DNA from: an uncultured Collinsella sp.
GTDB lineage: Bacteria; Actinomycetota; Coriobacteriia; Coriobacteriales; Coriobacteriaceae
Reading direction: 5' to 3'
Assembly: GCA_900757205.1 (NCBI GenBank)
Contig: CAAENA010000014.1
Location: forward strand, 1 to 62,820
DNA: 62,820 nucleotides
Shown: positions 26,917 to 36,582 of the stretch, piece after piece
Numbering within the stretch: position 1 is the first letter of the stretch
How the letters are laid out: every line of letters starts with the position of its first letter
Translations under genes and position numbers: made by a program
Notes under the pieces: generated by a model
Database searches by the model: none
What the model was told of the DNA's origin: nothing
The model's input: the letters and a program-made list of their open reading frames with translations, nothing else

Positions 26917-27795
26917 TTACTTGTCGTGAAGGACGGTGCCGAGGAAGTCGGTGTCGAAGGGCACGGCTTCGGCAAAGGCGTAGTCGCCGTCGCTGGCGAT
27001 GAGCAGGTAGTTCTCCTCGCCGCCGAACTCCGTATCGCCACAAGGCGCCACCCAAGCGCGGTTGAACACCTCAAGTGCCGTGGCAACGCAATCGCGCAGG
27101 AACGTCACATCGCTCCCCTCGTTTGCGCTCACGATATTGGCAACGTAGATGCCGCCGGCATTCAGGCTGCCCCGCACCAGGCGCAGCGCCTCAACGGTCG
27201 CCAGCTCGCGCACAGGCTCGGCACCGCCAAAGCAATCGCTCACGACCACGTCATAGCGACGATGGCCCACGCTCGTCACACCCAGATACGAGCGAGCCTC
27301 AGCGGTAATCACCCGCAGGCGATCGCCCACCGCGTGCTCCAGTTCATCCAGATAGAACCAACGGCGCGCCAAGCGCGTTATCTCTCCGTCATACTCGATG
27401 ACGTCCATGCGCAGGCCCTTGTGCGACATCAGCGCAAATTTGGGATAGGCAAACCCGCCGCCACCTAGCATAAGCATACGGTTGATACCGTGACCATAAG
27501 CGTCGCGCATCGCATCCTCGGCCTCAAACACGTCGTCAAACGCGCGATAGTACGCAAAGACGGGCTCCGCCCAGCGCTCGCCAACGTAACTCGCGCTTTG
27601 GTAGACGCCGCCTTGCACCAATACGCGAACTTCGTCGCCGCCCTCATCGTGCACGCGCTTCACACGTGCCAACCCATTGCGGGTTCGCGCAACCTGCAGA
27701 CAGGCAGCACGAACAGCGACAGCGGCCGCACCAAGCGCCGCGGCTCCCAGAGCAACGCCGGCAACGACGCCGGCAGAAACACTCGGCTTGTTCAT
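26917..27795 (-). CDS. Spermidine-synthase-like methyltransferase-fold protein
   Basis: 292 aa. A hydrophobic N-terminal segment (about residues 8-30) suggests a membrane anchor or signal. A Rossmann-fold domain follows with MLMLGGGGFAYPKFAL, MDVIEYDGEITRLARR and YDVVVSDCFGG, the layout of spermidine synthase-like proteins. Whether it makes polyamines is unclear, since many proteins of this fold with membrane segments have unknown substrates. It abuts the stop codon of elp3 with no gap and has GGAGC upstream, so the two are co-transcribed. Confidence 0.8.
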   Translation of the reverse strand: MNKPSVSAGVVAGVALGAAALGAAAVAVRAACLQVARTRNGLARVKRVHDEGGDEVRVLVQGGVYQSASYVGERWAEPVFAYYRAFDDVFEAEDAMRDAYGHGINRMLMLGGGGFAYPKFALMSHKGLRMDVIEYDGEITRLARRWFYLDELEHAVGDRLRVITAEARSYLGVTSVGHRRYDVVVSDCFGGAEPVRELATVEALRLVRGSLNAGGIYVANIVSANEGSDVTFLRDCVATALEVFNRAWVAPCGDTEFGGEENYLLIASDGDYAFAEAVPFDTDFLGTVLHDK

Positions 27796-29703
27796 CTAGA
27801 GCTCCTTTTGCAGATAAAGGCCATGGTCATAAAAACCAAGATGGCGATAGTACTCGCGCGTACCGATCGCGCTGATCACGTTGATGCGCGCATAGCCGGC
27901 ATCCCGGGCAATCTCGCACGCACGCTCTACGAGCAAACGCCCCAACCCGTGATGCTGCGCCACCTGGCCCTGGTCGCCCACGCGTGCCGCCATGCCATAC
28001 ACGTGCACCTCGCGAATCATCGCCTCGTCCGGCGTCGTCGGCAACTCGTCCGCATGCGCGGCAACAAACGAATGGTCGGGCAGCGACAACCGCAAAAAGC
28101 CCGCGATCTTGCCCCGCGGCGTCACCCACTGCAAAAAGCGCTCGTAAGTCACCGGCGTCTCGTACGCCACTTCCTCATCAAGAGAAAGCTCATCCAAGTC
28201 GGCACCCGCGGTACTGATCTCGCGATAGCGAATCTCGCGCACCACTGCGCCTTCTCCACGAGCCGCCAAGCGATTCTCGACGAGCTGACGCAGGTTGGGC
28301 TTCTTGTTGCCCACCATGATGTCGTCGGAGCTAAAGTCGCGGATCATGCGACTGATGCGGCAGAACGCCGGCGTCACCACGATGTCATCGGCCAACACAT
28401 CAAGCAGCTCTTCCTCGGTATAGGGGCGCCACTCGCCACGCTCATAGCAGCCCACCAGACGCGAGCCCTTGATGAGCGCGCACGGGTAGACCTTGACCTC
28501 GTCGGGCATAAAGGCCCCTTCGGTCATAAAGCGTTCGTAGTCGCGCTTGTCCCCCTCGGGCGTGGCGCCCAGCAAGTTAAGCATAAAATGCGCGTGGATC
28601 TTAAAGCCAAACAGGCGCGCAAGCGAAAACGCCCGCTCGATCTGCGCCACCGAAATGCGACGCTCGTTGATATCGAGCAGGTGCTGGTCGAGGCTCTGGA
28701 TACCCATCTGGATCTTGGTGCAGCCCAGGCGGCGGATGAGCGTAAGCGCCTGCGGCGTTACAGCATCGGGGCGCGTCTCGATAACGAGTCCCACCACGCG
28801 ATGCTTCGCCGTCTCATTGATACGCTGCTGACGCTCGAGCTCCTCCATCGTTGCCGTCTGCCACTCAGTGACCTCGCCCCACGGCGTACCGGGACCGTAC
28901 AGACGACGCACCGCACGGTTATAGCCGCCCACGGCAGCATCCACACGCCCCTGCTCGTCGGCAACGCCGCTCGCAAGCTCAGCCTCATCGGTCGCAATGC
29001 CGGCGGCCCGATAGCGCTCGCGACGCTCTGCTACCACCGGCGGCAGGGCATCGGCGGGAGCGTCATCGAGCAGACGCCCCGCCTCGGCACGGCTGATGCC
29101 CGGACGCGCCAACATGGGGTTGGCCGCCACGCCGGCGACGGCGTCGTCATTGAGCGCACGGAATAGCTCCGACATAAACCACGTCTGATACCCTTGCGGA
29201 TAGTCGCTCCAGGTGCCACCGAGCACGATGAGCTCTATCTTGTCGGTCGCATGCCCCATCTGCGAAAGCGCGGTCAGACGAGCGCTCACCTGCAGATACG
29301 GATCGAAGCAGTTTTGCTCCGCACGGGCACACGCCGGCTCAGCGTGCAGATAGCTCTTGGGCATGCGCAGATCGTTGGGACAAAATAGGCAATCGCCCGA
29401 GCATGGCCAGGGCTTGGTGATGACGGTAATGGTCGCCACGCCCGAAGCCGTGCGGCGCGGCTTCATGCGCAGCACCTGCAGCAGCTGACGCTCCAGCTCG
29501 GCATCGACATTCCACGCAGCCCAACGAGCCGGCTTCTCACGTTTAACCCGCTGGTAGAACGGCAGCAGACGGCGCTTGGCCAAATCGCGTTTGTCGGCAC
29601 CCTCGCGGCGCGCCTCGGCATGTATCAACTTGACGAGCGCCTTGTCGTCCACGGTCTCACCGCGACGCAGAGCCTCGAGTATGTTCAAAATAATCTGTTC
29701 CAT
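27796..29703 (-). CDS. Elp3-type tRNA uridine modification enzyme (radical SAM/GNAT)
   Basis: 635 aa. Radical SAM cluster cysteines are Cys101, Cys105 and Cys108 (PCSGDCLFCPND). The C-terminal GNAT acetyltransferase domain (about residues 490-635) contains GLGRLLVERACEIA and closes with REYYRHLGFYDHGLYLQKEL, the typical Elp3 ending. Elp3 installs the carboxymethyl precursor at C5 of wobble uridine in tRNA using acetyl-CoA and SAM. Stand-alone bacterial and archaeal Elp3 proteins of this length are known. It lies upstream of the spermidine-synthase-like gene. Confidence 0.92.
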   Translation of the reverse strand: MEQIILNILEALRRGETVDDKALVKLIHAEARREGADKRDLAKRRLLPFYQRVKREKPARWAAWNVDAELERQLLQVLRMKPRRTASGVATITVITKPWPCSGDCLFCPNDLRMPKSYLHAEPACARAEQNCFDPYLQVSARLTALSQMGHATDKIELIVLGGTWSDYPQGYQTWFMSELFRALNDDAVAGVAANPMLARPGISRAEAGRLLDDAPADALPPVVAERRERYRAAGIATDEAELASGVADEQGRVDAAVGGYNRAVRRLYGPGTPWGEVTEWQTATMEELERQQRINETAKHRVVGLVIETRPDAVTPQALTLIRRLGCTKIQMGIQSLDQHLLDINERRISVAQIERAFSLARLFGFKIHAHFMLNLLGATPEGDKRDYERFMTEGAFMPDEVKVYPCALIKGSRLVGCYERGEWRPYTEEELLDVLADDIVVTPAFCRISRMIRDFSSDDIMVGNKKPNLRQLVENRLAARGEGAVVREIRYREISTAGADLDELSLDEEVAYETPVTYERFLQWVTPRGKIAGFLRLSLPDHSFVAAHADELPTTPDEAMIREVHVYGMAARVGDQGQVAQHHGLGRLLVERACEIARDAGYARINVISAIGTREYYRHLGFYDHGLYLQKEL

Positions 29704-29712
29704 GCCCCCATT

Positions 29713-29754
29713 GTAAAGGCAAAGGCGCCGGAGCCCGTCACGGCCCCGGCGCCT
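29713..29754 (-). terminator. Probable terminator after the DUF4097 gene
   Basis: AGGCGCCGG (29723-29731) pairs with CCGGCGCCT (29746-29754) around a GC-rich loop. On the minus strand a T-rich TTTGCCTTTAC follows. It separates the DUF4097 operon from elp3 downstream. Confidence 0.6.
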
Positions 29755-29800
29755 CCATCAAAGAGCATGCCTATATGCACCGATCTCCGAAAACCGCATG

Positions 29801-30697
29801 TCACTCCGGATCAAACGACATGTCGCCCGAACCGACCTCAAAACGATACGTAGCAGACTTATCGCCGTTATCGAATTCAAGATTCAAAATGGTCTCGCCG
29901 TCGTAGTCAAGCGGAAGGAAATCGCTCTCGAAGTCGCCGCTGCCCAAGGTGAGGCTCGCCTTAAAGCCCGTCGAGTTCGGAACCGTCATCTCCACATCGC
30001 CCGAGCCCACACTCACGTCCATCGACTTCGCGGGGGCCTGGTAAAGCTCGAACGTCACATCGCCCGAACCGACCTCAGCGCTGAGCGCATCAGTCACGCT
30101 GCCCGTAAACTCTACATCTCCCGCACCCAGGAAAAGGTCGAAACCATCACAGATGACACCGGCAATCTGCAGATCGCCCGAGCCCACGTGCGCGTTGACT
30201 CCCTTCAGATGTTCGGCAACACGGCGCGGCAGCTCGACCGTAACTGAGCGATCGATTGCCTTACCGTCGTCACTTCCAAACTGGGAAACCTTGAGCGTCG
30301 AGTCCTCGACGGATGCGATGTTTTGCGTCGCGGCCTTGGAGGCATCCATACCCTCGGCAACGCGCCCCCGCTCGATAACGCGAGCCTTGTTGCCATCAAC
30401 AACCTTGACGTCCACCGAAGCCGCATTGATATCGAAATCGAGGTAGCGGAACTCATCGGCATCAAAAGTCGTGCTCGAAAGCTGCTGAGGCTGAGCGGAA
30501 TACTTACCGCCATCGTTCAAAACATCGGCGTCAACCGCATCGTCCCTACCGGACAAGCCGGATGCAATAGTGCCGAGATCCCACGGACCATCAAAATGAA
30601 TCCATGTCCGCGAAGCGCCAAAGACAAGCCCAACAATAAGCACAAACGCTCCGATGCCAACGCCCAGACGCACCTTCGATTCATGCGAGAGTTTCAT
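29801..30697 (-). CDS. DUF4097-type beta-helix membrane-anchored protein
   Basis: 298 aa. One N-terminal membrane segment (about residues 10-30) precedes an extracytoplasmic domain with regularly spaced GSGD/GAGD turns (for example HVGSGDLQIAG, SVGSGDVEM, TLGSGDFES). This is the hallmark of the DUF4097 parallel beta-fold seen in LiaG/YvlB-like proteins linked to envelope stress. Its ATG overlaps the TAA of the upstream XRE gene by one base (TAATG), so the pair is coupled and the regulator probably controls or senses with it. Confidence 0.85.
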   Translation of the reverse strand: MKLSHESKVRLGVGIGAFVLIVGLVFGASRTWIHFDGPWDLGTIASGLSGRDDAVDADVLNDGGKYSAQPQQLSSTTFDADEFRYLDFDINAASVDVKVVDGNKARVIERGRVAEGMDASKAATQNIASVEDSTLKVSQFGSDDGKAIDRSVTVELPRRVAEHLKGVNAHVGSGDLQIAGVICDGFDLFLGAGDVEFTGSVTDALSAEVGSGDVTFELYQAPAKSMDVSVGSGDVEMTVPNSTGFKASLTLGSGDFESDFLPLDYDGETILNLEFDNGDKSATYRFEVGSGDMSFDPE

Positions 30698-31413
30698 TAT
30701 TCATCACCTTCTTTGGCGCTCGGATCAACGGGGGTCGCGGTAGCCACGTCGGTATCAACCGCAGGGGAATCATCCTGAGCCCTGGATGCCACCGGCGCCG
30801 GACCAACCTGAATATTCCCGCGCGCCCAATCGCCGTCGAGCGCACGCGCCACCCAGTGATAGATGGGGATCGTAAAGAAGATCAGTGCGGCAAAGGGGGC
30901 ACCACCAAACAGGAACATCAGTAAAAAGAACAGCAGCCAGCACACGGCCCAATACGGAAACGACTGGAACGGACCTTTCACTGGAGTCGGATTGACCGCG
31001 CCAGCGCTCGTCGCTTGCGCCGTCGCGGCGTTAGCCGCCTGTGCGCTCCAACTTGCAGCTTGCGCCGCCTTGGCCGCAGCATCACTCGCCTGTGTTGCCG
31101 CCTCGGTAGCGCGCGCTGCCGCCTCGTGGGTACGGGCGCGCTCGGCCGCCTCGGCCTCGCGCTGGCGAGCACGGTCCTCGTTCTCAAACTCGATATCGTC
31201 CTCGATCTCGTCGCTCGGATTGAGTAGCTCGTCCAGACTCACACCATAGAGCTTGGCAAGCGAGATCAGGTTCTCGGTATCGGGCGAGCTCTCCGCGCGC
31301 TCCCATTTACTGACCGCTTGGCGCGACAGACCCAGCTTTCGCGCGAGCCCTTCTTGGCTAAAACCCTTGCTGCGACGAAGGTCGGCGAGCCGCTGCGCAG
31401 TTTCTACATTCAT
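30697..31413 (-). CDS. XRE-family regulator with C-terminal membrane segments
   Basis: 238 aa. The N-terminal HTH_3 domain (LADLRRSKGFSQEGLARKLGLSRQAVSKWERAESSPD) is followed by an acidic then Ala-rich coiled region (about 85-150) and two hydrophobic segments at about 160-195. A membrane-tethered HTH regulator paired with a DUF4097 protein suggests envelope-signal control. The start at 31413 is set by AGGAGG 5 nt upstream; the frame extends further but without coding character. The 31414-31680 spacer is shared with a divergent methyltransferase gene. Confidence 0.88.
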   Translation of the reverse strand: MNVETAQRLADLRRSKGFSQEGLARKLGLSRQAVSKWERAESSPDTENLISLAKLYGVSLDELLNPSDEIEDDIEFENEDRARQREAEAAERARTHEAAARATEAATQASDAAAKAAQAASWSAQAANAATAQATSAGAVNPTPVKGPFQSFPYWAVCWLLFFLLMFLFGGAPFAALIFFTIPIYHWVARALDGDWARGNIQVGPAPVASRAQDDSPAVDTDVATATPVDPSAKEGDE

Positions 31414-31680
31414 GGTTCCTCCTATGTGATGCCAGCCGTGCCGCCGGACCGTTTTTCTTCTTAAGGCGCCTTGCACAGTTAAAAATCTATCCGCCACCGC
31501 CAAAAGCATGCCACCTATTCTAGTGAGATTTTTGACAACCGGCGGTTGCGGGTGCATATGAGCTGCGGAAATGTGTCCAAACAAAGCAATGACCCGTAGC
31601 TTGGTTGTCCCCGTTGCGGCGTAAACGGTAGTATGGTCGTACTGTTTATTCCGCACCGCCAACGGAGGGAGTTCCGCGCC

Positions 31681-32553
31681 GTGAACCGCGATTTCGCCTC
31701 ATCGCTCATCCAGCTCAACAATACGTTCTATCGCGAGCACTCCGCCTCCTTTTCCGATACGCGCCAGGCCCCGTGGCCCGGCTGGGTGCGCACCATGGAC
31801 ATCGCACTCGAACAGCTCGACGTCGCCACGATCGAGCATCCCGTCCGCGTCTTCGATCTCGCCTGCGGCAATATGCGATTCGAGAACTTTGCCGCCGGCG
31901 GCGCACTTGCCGCCAAGGGCGTCGATGGCGCAAACCCCTCGGCAGATGCCAGCTGCCCGTTTGAGTTCTACGGCGTCGACTCATGCCAAGACCTGGCCAT
32001 TGATGCACGTGGCCACGCACTGCGCATTCCCAACCTGCACTTCCAGGAACTCGACGTGCTCGACGCCCTCATGAGGCTCAACCCCGCCGAGACGCCCGAC
32101 GTGCTTTTCGATGCCCCGCTCGCCGACATCTCGGTCTGCTTTGGCTTTATGCACCACGTGCCATCGTGCGAGTACCGCGTACGCGTGCTCGACGCCCTGG
32201 TGCGCCAGACACGCCCGGGCGGCATCATCGCCATCAGCTTTTGGGAGTTTATGAATGACGAGCGCATGGCGCGCAAGGCCGTTCGCGCCGAGGCCCGCGC
32301 CGAGCTCACCCCGCCGTTTGAGGGTTACGATTCCGCACAGTTTGAAGCCGGCGACCACCTCATTGGCTGGCAAAACGACCGCCACGCCTACCGCTATTGT
32401 CATCACTTTGACGATCAGCAGATCACCGACCTGGTGCGCGGCGTGCGCACGTTCTACAAGAGTGGCGAGGTTCCCGTACGCGAGCTTGAGCGTTTCCATG
32501 CCGACGGTCGCAGCGGCGAGCTCAACCGCTATGTGATTCTCAAGCGCCTGTAG
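31681..32553 (+). CDS. Class I SAM-dependent methyltransferase
   Basis: 290 aa. The SAM motif I region is VRVFDLACGNMRFENF, an acidic post-I residue lies in FYGVDSCQDL, and motif IV is near ISVCFGFMHHVP, all typical of small-molecule methyltransferases. The substrate is unknown. I prefer the GTG at 31681 with GGAGGG upstream; an ATG at 31633 adds sixteen residues (MVVLFIPHRQRREFRA) that look like leader sequence. A TTGACA box near 31532 could be its -35. The next gene, trmB, follows after about 120 nt. Confidence 0.82.
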   Translation: MNRDFASSLIQLNNTFYREHSASFSDTRQAPWPGWVRTMDIALEQLDVATIEHPVRVFDLACGNMRFENFAAGGALAAKGVDGANPSADASCPFEFYGVDSCQDLAIDARGHALRIPNLHFQELDVLDALMRLNPAETPDVLFDAPLADISVCFGFMHHVPSCEYRVRVLDALVRQTRPGGIIAISFWEFMNDERMARKAVRAEARAELTPPFEGYDSAQFEAGDHLIGWQNDRHAYRYCHHFDDQQITDLVRGVRTFYKSGEVPVRELERFHADGRSGELNRYVILKRL

Positions 32554-32671
32554 GCATCGTCGACTCGCCACCGAGCCGCGCCGTAACGTTCGGGCAAGCT
32601 ATGCCCACCCTTTTCCAACCCATTGACGGAACGCATGGCTATGCGTTCCACACGTATGACCAAGGAGCCTC

Positions 32672-33511
32672 ATGGGAGCCGTCCACGTTCGCACGCCTAA
32701 GAACTTTGTGCTCGAGGAGCGCCTGGAGCGCTACGCCGATGCAATTGAGACGAACCCCGAGGCCTATGCCGGAGAGTGGCGCGAAGCCTGCGCGCCGGCC
32801 GGCAGCGTATCCTTCGCCCGCCTTCATCTGGATCTGGGCTGTGGCAAAGGCACCTATCTGGTTGAGCGAGCTCACCGTGAACCCGAAGCGCTCTTTATCG
32901 GCATGGACCAGGAGCCCATCTGCATTGCCTATGCCGCACAGAAAATCTGCGAGCAGGAGCTGTCCAACGCACTCGTCCTGCCCCGAGGTGCCGCATCGCT
33001 GCCGCAGCTGTTTGCCGCAGGCGAGCTCGACGCCATCACCATCAACTTTCCCACGCCACAGCCCAAGGCCAAGTACGCCAAAAAACGACTCGTCCATGTC
33101 GACCATCTGATGCTCTACCGCCCGCTCTTTGCAGCCGGTGCCACCGTCACACTGCGCACCGACAGCAAGCCATTGCGCGACTACGCCCTGGGACAGTTTG
33201 CCGCGGCAGGTTACGACACGCTTTGGGTAAGTGACGACGTCCGCCACGACCATCCCGAGCATCCCGAAACCGAATACGAGCAGCGCACCCGCGATATGGG
33301 CGCCACCGTCTATGGCATTTGTGCCACACCCGGCGCGCAGCCCAGTAACGATGCGCTCGCGGCGGGCCGCATGCAGGAGCAAAGTCTTGCCTGCTACCTG
33401 CCCGACGACCTCGATGAGCTCACCTATGTACCCCTGGGCATGGAAGAGGCCGTCGAGAACTTTAGAAACCGCGCCCGCAAAGGCAAAAAGCGCCTTCCGC
33501 AGGAGTCATAG
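32672..33511 (+). CDS. trmB: tRNA (guanine-N7-)-methyltransferase
   Basis: 279 aa. Makes m7G46 in tRNA using SAM. The SAM site LDLGCGKGTYLVERA is near residues 51-65, and the family pattern continues with FIGMDQEP and INFPTPQPKAKYAKKRLV, where canonical TrmB has FPDPWPKKRHxKRR. Replacement of the usual DPWPK by TPQPK is a small deviation seen in divergent members. AAGGAGCCTC precedes the ATG. The C-terminal 60 or so residues extend beyond the usual TrmB core. Confidence in the exact tRNA position is moderate. Confidence 0.85.
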   Translation: MGAVHVRTPKNFVLEERLERYADAIETNPEAYAGEWREACAPAGSVSFARLHLDLGCGKGTYLVERAHREPEALFIGMDQEPICIAYAAQKICEQELSNALVLPRGAASLPQLFAAGELDAITINFPTPQPKAKYAKKRLVHVDHLMLYRPLFAAGATVTLRTDSKPLRDYALGQFAAAGYDTLWVSDDVRHDHPEHPETEYEQRTRDMGATVYGICATPGAQPSNDALAAGRMQEQSLACYLPDDLDELTYVPLGMEEAVENFRNRARKGKKRLPQES

Positions 33512-33576
33512 GGGCTTTTGACAGTCACGTCGCCAGCGAGCAAGCGCAAATAGGCACCGACGAACGACCCTCAAGC

Positions 33577-33699
33577 CTAAGTGAGTAGACTTTTTAGCAA
33601 TAGCCAAGCACAACCCGCATAGGAACAAGTAAAACCGCAGGTAAATCCCTTACGCAAAAGCCATGTGCTGGCGAAATCGCAAAAAGTCTACTCACTTAG
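33577..33699 (+). repeat. 123-bp hairpin element, copy 1
   Basis: Ends are perfect 19-nt inverted repeats: CTAAGTGAGTAGACTTTTT (33577-33595) and its complement at 33681-33699. The inner conserved core CCGCAGGTAAAT starts at 33635. An inner stem pairs AGCACA (33607-33612) with TGTGCT (33664-33669). Copies 2 and 3 are at 43309 and 44729, all exactly 123 bp and in the same orientation. It lies between trmB and the DUF3516 helicase. No open frame for a transposase is inside. The rest of the 33512-33820 spacer shows only a CATAAT box (33781-33786) that may be the helicase -10. Confidence 0.85.
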
Positions 33700-33820
33700 C
33701 TCGCGGCCGCACCAAACGGCTGAGCAGAACGCCCATTTCCTGCATTTTCTTTCGCGCTGGCACCCCGCGCCGCCGCTACGCCATAATAGTTGGCGGACAA
33801 TCGCGAGAGAAAGCAAACAC

Positions 33821-36502
33821 ATGGCACAGACCACGACAGATATCGCCGCCAGCACCGTCTCCGGCGCCGGAGCCGCCAGCTCATTCTCGGGCGGCACGGG
33901 AACCGAAGCCGAATTCGGCTCACTCGGTGCGCTCTCCCCCACCTGGTGGGAGCCCGAGGACGGCAGCGAGCCCGAACCGTGGCTCACGCCCGACCAGGCC
34001 TTCGAGCGCTTCTTTGAATGGACGAGCAATCGCGGTATTGAGCTGTGGGACCACCAGGAAGAGGCCCTCATGGATCTAGCCGCCGGCGATCACGTCATTT
34101 TGGGCACACCGACCGGATCGGGCAAATCGCTCGTCGCACTGGGCATGCTCTTTATGGGCATGGCGCAGGGCAAGCGCTGCTATTACACGGCCCCCATCAA
34201 GGCCTTGGTCAGCGAAAAGTTTTTCGACCTGGTGCAGGTGCTCGGCCGCGATAACGTCGGCATGATCACCGGCGACACGCATATCAACACCAAGGCGCCC
34301 GTCATCTGCTGTACGGCAGAGATCCTCGCCAACGACGCACTACGCGAGGGCGAAGATGCCGATGTTGGCTGCGTCGCCATGGACGAGTTCCACTACTTTG
34401 CCGACCCCGATCGCGGTTGGGCCTGGCAGGTGCCGCTGCTCACCCTGCCTCACACGCAATTCATGCTCATGAGCGCCACGCTCGGCGATGTCACTGCCAT
34501 CGCCGCCTCACTCGAGGAGCACACCGGCGCTGCTTGCGACTTGGTTGTCGACGCCCCACGTCCTGTTCCGCTGAGCTACGACTATGTGACGACCTCCCTC
34601 GAGGGCACGGTCGAGCTCGCCATGCGCCGTGGCGAGGCCCCGCTCTACATCGTGCACTTTAGCCAGGACGCCGCACTTGCAACGGCGCAATCCCTCGCCA
34701 ACTTTGGCATTGCCAGCAAGGAGCAGCGCGAGGCCATTAAGGAGGCGGCCAAGGGCACGAGCTTCTCGACGGCCTTCGGCAAAATCCTCAAGCGCTTGCT
34801 CGGATGCGGCGTCGGCGTGCACCATGCTGGCATGTTGCCGCGCTACCGCCTGCTGGTCGAGCGCTTGGCGCAGCAGGGCCTGCTACCCGTCATCTGCGGC
34901 ACCGATACGCTCGGCGTCGGTATCAACGTGCCCATCCACACCGTGGTGCTCACCGCGCTCACCAAGTTCGATGGCTACAAGATGCGTCGTCTGCGCGCCC
35001 GCGAGTTCCATCAGATTGCCGGTCGTGCCGGCCGCTCGGGCTTCGATACCGAGGGCATGGTCATCGCCGAGGCACCCGAGCACGAGATCGAGAATGCCAA
35101 GCTTATGGCCAAGGCGGGCGACGACCCCAAAAAGCTCCGCAAGATTAAAAAGAAGAAGGCCCCCGAGGGCTTTGTCACCTGGAACAAGCAGACGTTCGAG
35201 CGCCTGATCGAGACGCAGCCCGAGACACTCAAGCCGCGCCTGCGCATCACGCACTCCATGGTGATTAGCGTGGTCGAGCAGGGTGGCGATGCCCGAGCCC
35301 GCGTACACGACCTCATCGAGACGAGCCTGCAGACCCCCGAGGAAAAGGCTAAGCTCGAGGTTCGTGCCGACGAGATCTGCGCCACGCTCATCGATTCCGG
35401 CGTCGTCGTGCGCACCGAGGTGCCGCCCGCACCCGACGCTCCGGCTGACGCCGCGCCGGACATCGACTACGCACTGACGGTCGACCTGCCCGAGGACTTT
35501 GCGCTCGACCAGCCGCTCTCGCCGTTTTTGCTTGCCGCGTTGGAGCTGCTCGATCCCGAGAGCGAGACCTATACCATGGACCTGATCTCGATGGTCGAGG
35601 CAACGCTCGAGGATCCCAAGCAGGTGTTGCGCGCTCAGGAGCGCGCAGCGCGCGACCGCGCGATGGCCGAAATGAAGGCTGACGGCGTCGAATATGAGGA
35701 ACGCCTGGAGCGCATCCAGGATGTCACCTACGAAAAACCGCTCGAGGACTTGCTCGACGCCGCCTTCGACAAGTACTGCCAGGAAGTGCCCTGGGCAAAC
35801 GACTACCAGCTCTCTCCCAAAAGCGTCCTGCGCGATATGCTGGAAAGCGCGAGCGATTTTAAGGGTTACATTCAAAAGCTCGGCATCGCCCGCTCCGAGG
35901 GCATTTTGCTGCGTTACCTGGCAGAGGCCTACCGTTCGCTCGACCGCACCGTGCCCATCGAGAAGCGCGACGAGCGTCTGCGCGACATTATCTCGTGGCT
36001 CGGCTTTGTGGTGCGCTCGGTGGACTCGAGCCTGGTGGACGAGTGGGAGAACGCCGGCAACCCGGCAGCCCTCGATGCTGCGCCGCCGCAGGGCATCGAC
36101 GAGGTCGTGGCGGACCGCCGCGGCTGCACGCTGTTGGTGCGCAACGCGCTCTTCCGCCGCGTGACCCTTGCCGCCCGCGAGCACGTTCGCGACCTGGGCG
36201 AGCTCGACGACGACTGGGGCATGAGCGAGATCCGCTGGCAAAAAGCACTCGACGCTTACCACGAGCAGCACGAGGAAATCCTCACCGACGGAGATGCCCG
36301 CAGCGCCGCGATGTTTTCCATCGACGAGTCCGACGAGAAGACCGCGCACGTATGGCACGTGCACCAGATCTTTGCTGACGAGGATGGCGACCACGATTTT
36401 GGCATCATGGGCGATGTCGATCTGGACGCCACGCAAGACGGCGGCGAGGTAATCTTCAAGAACTACCGTGTCGGCTTTATCGAGGACCTGCTCGAGGACT
36501 AG
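33821..36502 (+). CDS. Ski2-like DEAD/DEAH helicase with DUF3516-type C-terminus
   Basis: 893 aa. SF2 motifs: GTPTGSGKS (about residues 98-106), DEFH box (AMDEFHYF), SATLGD, and motif VI QIAGRAGRSGFDT. The C-terminal half continues as a large helical region rich in acidic residues and matches the actinobacterial DUF3516 helicase family as far as I can tell. Ski2-type helicases unwind RNA, so an RNA turnover role is likely. I start at the ATG at 33821 (MAQTTTDIAAS), which has only a weak purine stretch GAGAGAAAG upstream; the longer frame runs through the hairpin element and is not coding. Terminator at 36526. Confidence 0.88.
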   Translation: MAQTTTDIAASTVSGAGAASSFSGGTGTEAEFGSLGALSPTWWEPEDGSEPEPWLTPDQAFERFFEWTSNRGIELWDHQEEALMDLAAGDHVILGTPTGSGKSLVALGMLFMGMAQGKRCYYTAPIKALVSEKFFDLVQVLGRDNVGMITGDTHINTKAPVICCTAEILANDALREGEDADVGCVAMDEFHYFADPDRGWAWQVPLLTLPHTQFMLMSATLGDVTAIAASLEEHTGAACDLVVDAPRPVPLSYDYVTTSLEGTVELAMRRGEAPLYIVHFSQDAALATAQSLANFGIASKEQREAIKEAAKGTSFSTAFGKILKRLLGCGVGVHHAGMLPRYRLLVERLAQQGLLPVICGTDTLGVGINVPIHTVVLTALTKFDGYKMRRLRAREFHQIAGRAGRSGFDTEGMVIAEAPEHEIENAKLMAKAGDDPKKLRKIKKKKAPEGFVTWNKQTFERLIETQPETLKPRLRITHSMVISVVEQGGDARARVHDLIETSLQTPEEKAKLEVRADEICATLIDSGVVVRTEVPPAPDAPADAAPDIDYALTVDLPEDFALDQPLSPFLLAALELLDPESETYTMDLISMVEATLEDPKQVLRAQERAARDRAMAEMKADGVEYEERLERIQDVTYEKPLEDLLDAAFDKYCQEVPWANDYQLSPKSVLRDMLESASDFKGYIQKLGIARSEGILLRYLAEAYRSLDRTVPIEKRDERLRDIISWLGFVVRSVDSSLVDEWENAGNPAALDAAPPQGIDEVVADRRGCTLLVRNALFRRVTLAAREHVRDLGELDDDWGMSEIRWQKALDAYHEQHEEILTDGDARSAAMFSIDESDEKTAHVWHVHQIFADEDGDHDFGIMGDVDLDATQDGGEVIFKNYRVGFIEDLLED

Positions 36503-36525
36503 CCGGGCGCAATGGGACGAAACAA

Positions 36526-36565
36526 AGCGGGGCCGCTGGCAACATCGCCAGCGGCCCCGCTTTTT
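36526..36565. terminator. Bidirectional rho-independent terminator
   Basis: AGCGGGGCCGCTGGC (36526-36540) pairs perfectly with its complement at 36547-36561, six-base loop, followed by TTTTT on the plus strand and CTTTGTTTC on the minus strand. It serves the convergent helicase and DUF2130 genes. Confidence 0.92.
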
Positions 36566-36582
36566 GCGCGATACGCTATCCC

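Noticed and set aside
27490..29166. A 558-codon open frame antisense to elp3
   Set aside because: Elp3 on the other strand has all catalytic motifs; the antisense product is His/Arg/Ala-rich shadow.
33577..33699. 123-bp element as an insertion sequence
   Set aside because: Far too short for a transposase and none is encoded nearby; at most a MITE moved in trans.
33577..33699. 123-bp element as a rho-independent terminator
   Set aside because: The T-run is at the inside of the left arm, not after the hairpin, and the loop is long.
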